Positions 61,101 through 64,000 of a stretch of 64,000 bases of DNA are shown here, one piece after another. Each line of letters starts with the position of its first letter. Positions within the stretch are counted from its first letter, which is position 1. The DNA comes from Liolophura sinensis (taxonomy: Eukaryota; Mollusca; Polyplacophora; Chitonida; Chitonidae). The stretch is from the NCBI RefSeq assembly GCF_032854445.1, contig NC_088300.1:16683570-16747569 (forward strand). Reading direction: 5' to 3'. Made by a program: the position numbers and the translations under genes. The notes under the pieces are model-generated. The model was given only the letters and a program-made list of their open reading frames with translations. It made no database searches and was not told where the DNA came from.

Positions 61101-62217
61101 AACTGACCAATAAATTTGGCTCAAAAGTAGGTCAGTTTTTAAAACTGCTTAAAATCATTACACAAACACACTACCTGGTGCTCCTTGATATAACGATTAC
61201 AAATCCTCAAGAATTATATTTGTACTTTGTGTTGTTTTCATGGTTATGACCAGAAAACAACTAATTTTTTTCCAAACTTTTCTATGTAAATAACACAAGA
61301 GCTTTATACTAGACTGTATGAAACCATTCACTGCAGTTTTCCATGGGAACGGGCATCACCTCTGCAGCAATGTATTCTTTCTGTCTTTTGTCCTTGGCTA
61401 TTAGCAGGTCAAAGCCACCTAATCTCCACGCTAGTCTTCAGTACTTGGTGATTGTAAATGATGCCTGGCAGTTCAGGGCTCAAATCCAGTACATTCTTTT
61501 CCATTTTTGCTTTCCGAATATCATAAACTGTACAGACACCAGGCTACCACAAGTGTTAAAAAATTAGTGGCATGGGCCCAGGCAACACTGTTGGATAACA
61601 GTTTTAATTTAACCTTGTTTTTAAGACACACAGGTTTTGCCGATGTTATTTCGGAGCATTCTAATTTTATCATTTCTGCCCTATTGAGGCCTTTTTGATC
61701 ATATTGTCATATGGGGTTATGAATGTGGGATCGTGAATTCATGAGTGTTCCACGTGGTGACGCTCATGCACATACTGGAAGTAGATGAATGACACAGCAA
61801 TCTGCATATGGTAAATGCTTTGATCTACATTAATAGTTGACAAAATATGCCTACTGCCACAGAATTTCTTCATAATTTAAATCAAAACAAGTTATTTACA
61901 AGTGAATGTAGTTTTAAGGATTTCAGTTCACTGAGTGTAGTATGAAGGACTACGTAAGTCACACAACAGGAGACTGTCACTGCATAAGTTAATGTGGAGA
62001 TAACTGACGATAGATAGGATGTTTTTAAAGAATATTTAAATGTTGAATGCATATTAAGATATTTTTATGAAATTCTGACGTGATTTTGTGCGTAATGTGC
62101 ATAAGAAAAATTAAGGCTTTGTATATCTGTACCAGATGCTGTACAATGATTGCGTTCTGGATGATGGGATGAAGGTAACAGATACTGTACCGGCCAGGAC
62201 ATTTGCTCACCTTCAAC

Positions 62218-64000
62218 ATGTCTGTGTTAGAACCCCTACCCATGCCATCTGTGGACAGTTCTGCAGTTGCCTGTGTCAGTAAAAGCAAACTGACTAAGGA
62301 GGAAGAGGAGGAAGTTATCAAGGAATTGGTAGGTGTTTATATTTGGATAGCCACTTATGGCTAGGTATTTTAATTTTTTGTACTATACGATAGTGCATCA
62401 AACTTATTAATACACCTTCAAGCATGATTCTGACATACATGTACATGTATCTGTGAAATACATGTACTTCTGTCTGTAGGTATTATCTGTCTTTTTTTGT
62501 TTTTGGTACATGTATAGCCTAATTTTCCACCTTTTTGTATTAAAAAAAGGGTTCTCTCAGCATCTTAGGTGACTTAGGCATCTGAATATTTTTATTTTGA
62601 AGTTGAAACTATCAGTTCATCATCTACTCCTTTTGTAGATAAGAAATCGGTGAAGAATTCCACTGTAATCATTTAGCATTGGTGATGTGGTTTTATGTTT
62701 ATGATATACATGCAATATATTCCTTGCTTAATAATTAAGACATGAAATAAGAATTTATTTCAGGAAACTCGTGTACATGATCAGATGATTTAATCAGAAC
62801 ATCTTGATAAAGGTGTTGAAGGGGGAATTAATTTGTCAATTGACATTTCAGTGTTCCAGTAATGGGCTCAGCTATGGCCGGTTACAGCAGGAGGGAGGCT
62901 CTGTCTTGGCTCTTGAGATGTTTTTCTCTGGTTACCCAAAGCTGATTGGCCTGAGCCACTTCCCAAACTTGACATCCCTCACTGTGATTGGTCAACAAAT
63001 TGATCGTCTGGAAGGACTGTCGTCATTGACCAAACTTTGTGAACTGTGGATATGCGAATGTGAGATTGAGGTGAGACAGTCCATGGGTAAACCTGTGTAC
63101 AGGTCAGCTTTACTTAAGATTATGACTGGATTAATCATTGTGAATGATAACTTCAGGTGATAGTCGAAAGTCATCGGGGTAGATTGTCTGCTGGGTAGAT
63201 GAAACTACATAAGCTTTGCTATCTTATGAGATGTAAGGCCCTCTAAATACATTTTATGTTTATTTATTTATGTATTTGATTGTTTTTTACGCTGTGCTAA
63301 AGAATATTTCACTTATTTGATGGTGAACGGCATTATGACGGATGTAAACCGGGCAGAACCCTGGGTAGACCCATGACTACCCGCAAGTTGTGACAGGCCT
63401 GCCCAGATATGGCCGTAAAGAAAGCCAGCTTGAGGTGGCCTTGCACTCACAGTGGCTGCATTGGTGAGGGACTCCTGGGTCATTGTGCTGCGCTGGCATG
63501 CGAATCACTCAAACATTATTTGAAGGTGATTGCATGGATATGCAAGCCATTTTTGTTTCCTGTTTGACAGAAAGTGGAGCTCCTAGAAGGCTGTAAGGAG
63601 CTGAGGAGGCTGTACCTGTATGGCAACAAGATCCGCTGTATTGAGAACCTGCAACACCTCACACAGCTGCAAGTCCTCTGGCTTAATACTAACCTCATTG
63701 CCAATATTGAAGTAAGTTTGTATATAACACCGTAGATATGTGCAATCTGCAACTTCCTGAAGGTCTGTTTTATAGTAATTCTGGCTGTAGACCTCCGACT
63801 GAGCTTGTAATGGGAGAGTATGAAACATGTGACATCTTATAGCCAGTAATGGTCCCCTGCTAACATTATAACAAATATTATTACTTAACATTATTACAAT
63901 GTATCCCTGTATAATTATTGTGATAATCATTCACTTTGGACTTATGTAGGGTATGTTATCCTACGACATGACACATCTTCAATTACAACTAAGCTTGGGT
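62218..64000 (+). CDS. LRRC9: Leucine-rich repeat-containing protein 9, 5' part (cut by window edge)
   Basis: Exons: 62218-62328 (start ATG, 37 codons), 62852-63070 (73 codons), 63571-63711 (47 codons), and a possible fourth from 63950 running off the window. All are phase 0 with GT-AG junctions. The second exon matches the remembered human LRRC9 start closely: NGLSYGRLQQEG, LEMFFSGYPKLIGLS, FPNLTSLTVIGQQIDRLEGL, LCELWICECEIE. The third gives a tandem LRR in SDS22 style (LRRLYLYGNKIRCIENLQHL, LQVLWLNTNLIANIE). LRRC9 is a large cytoplasmic LRR protein with ciliated-tissue expression in vertebrates and no settled function. The first exon, acidic near its end (KLTKEEEEEVIKEL), fits the vertebrate N-terminus. 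The fourth exon is weak: its translation does not form an obvious LRR. Confidence 0.88.
63252..63510 (-). mobile_element. Nearly complete SINE in LRRC9 intron 2
   Basis: Tail at the left (TTTATTTATTTATGTATTTG), then TAAAGAATATTTCACTTATT, AAACCGGGCAGAACCCTGGG, GCCCAGATATGGCCG, GCCTTGCACTCACAGTGGC (B-box side) and CTCCTGGGTCATTGTGCTGC. It ends near ATGCGAATCACTC. It is more diverged than the copy at 56757 and antisense to LRRC9. Confidence 0.85.

Larger units (their letters stand above)
56108..62217. other. Intergenic region between SAMD4 and LRRC9 (divergent genes)
   Basis: No coding exon recognised. It holds a complete SINE (56757-57026), a TTAA-bounded MITE (57805-58134), poly-T tracts near 58170 and a short ATT microsatellite near 60815. 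A CpG-containing patch at 58590-58870 could be a promoter, but nothing confirms it. The LRRC9 promoter is expected near 61700-62200. Confidence 0.45.

Noticed and set aside
1-64000. Retroviral, LTR, Polinton or LINE copies
   Set aside because: No paired long terminal repeats, reverse transcriptase, integrase, capsid or polymerase motifs were seen in any frame.

Overview
This is a stretch of intron-rich, AT-rich animal genomic DNA. The proteins are clear metazoan orthologues. The introns carry a tRNA-derived SINE with an AT-rich tail (a run of TTTATTTATTTGATTGG type or its complement) that I associate with molluscs and related lophotrochozoans. A mollusc or near relative is therefore the best guess for the source, but this rests on recall of repeat style and not on a search.

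Layout. 1-3.2 kb: no gene seen; one 31-bp minisatellite and SINE pieces. 3.26-11.83 kb (-): a complete six-exon M14 metallocarboxypeptidase with signal peptide, all catalytic residues and a C-terminal membrane anchor; its third intron is almost filled by a 63-bp minisatellite of about 58 units. 15.42-17.35 kb (-): Speedy/RINGO A (SPDYA), six coding exons. 18.12-31.57 kb (+): SYVN1/HRD1, the ER-associated degradation ubiquitin ligase, fourteen coding exons giving 623 residues. SPDYA and SYVN1 are head to head, with 761 bp between their start codons. 37.57-54.07 kb (-): SAMD4/Smaug, twelve coding exons giving about 720 residues once one apparent extra base in a G5/C5 run is allowed for; a non-coding first exon probably lies near 56.0 kb. 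62.22 kb to the right edge (+): the 5' part of LRRC9.

The accessory layer is rich. It includes about sixteen copies or fragments of one SINE family, a second tRNA-derived SINE, two neighbouring long-inverted-repeat (foldback) elements in SYVN1 intron 1 that share a 9-bp target sequence, a hAT-like non-autonomous element, two copies of a TTAA-bounded MITE, and five tandem arrays with periods of 31, 58, 59, 63 and 73 bp. The genes do not form a pathway: they concern extracellular peptide trimming, CDK activation, ER protein quality control, mRNA repression and an uncharacterised LRR protein. The SPDY-SYVN1 pairing may be an old conserved neighbourhood. All gene models were built by eye from splice sites, reading phase and remembered human orthologues; phases close exactly for the carboxypeptidase, SPDYA and SYVN1.
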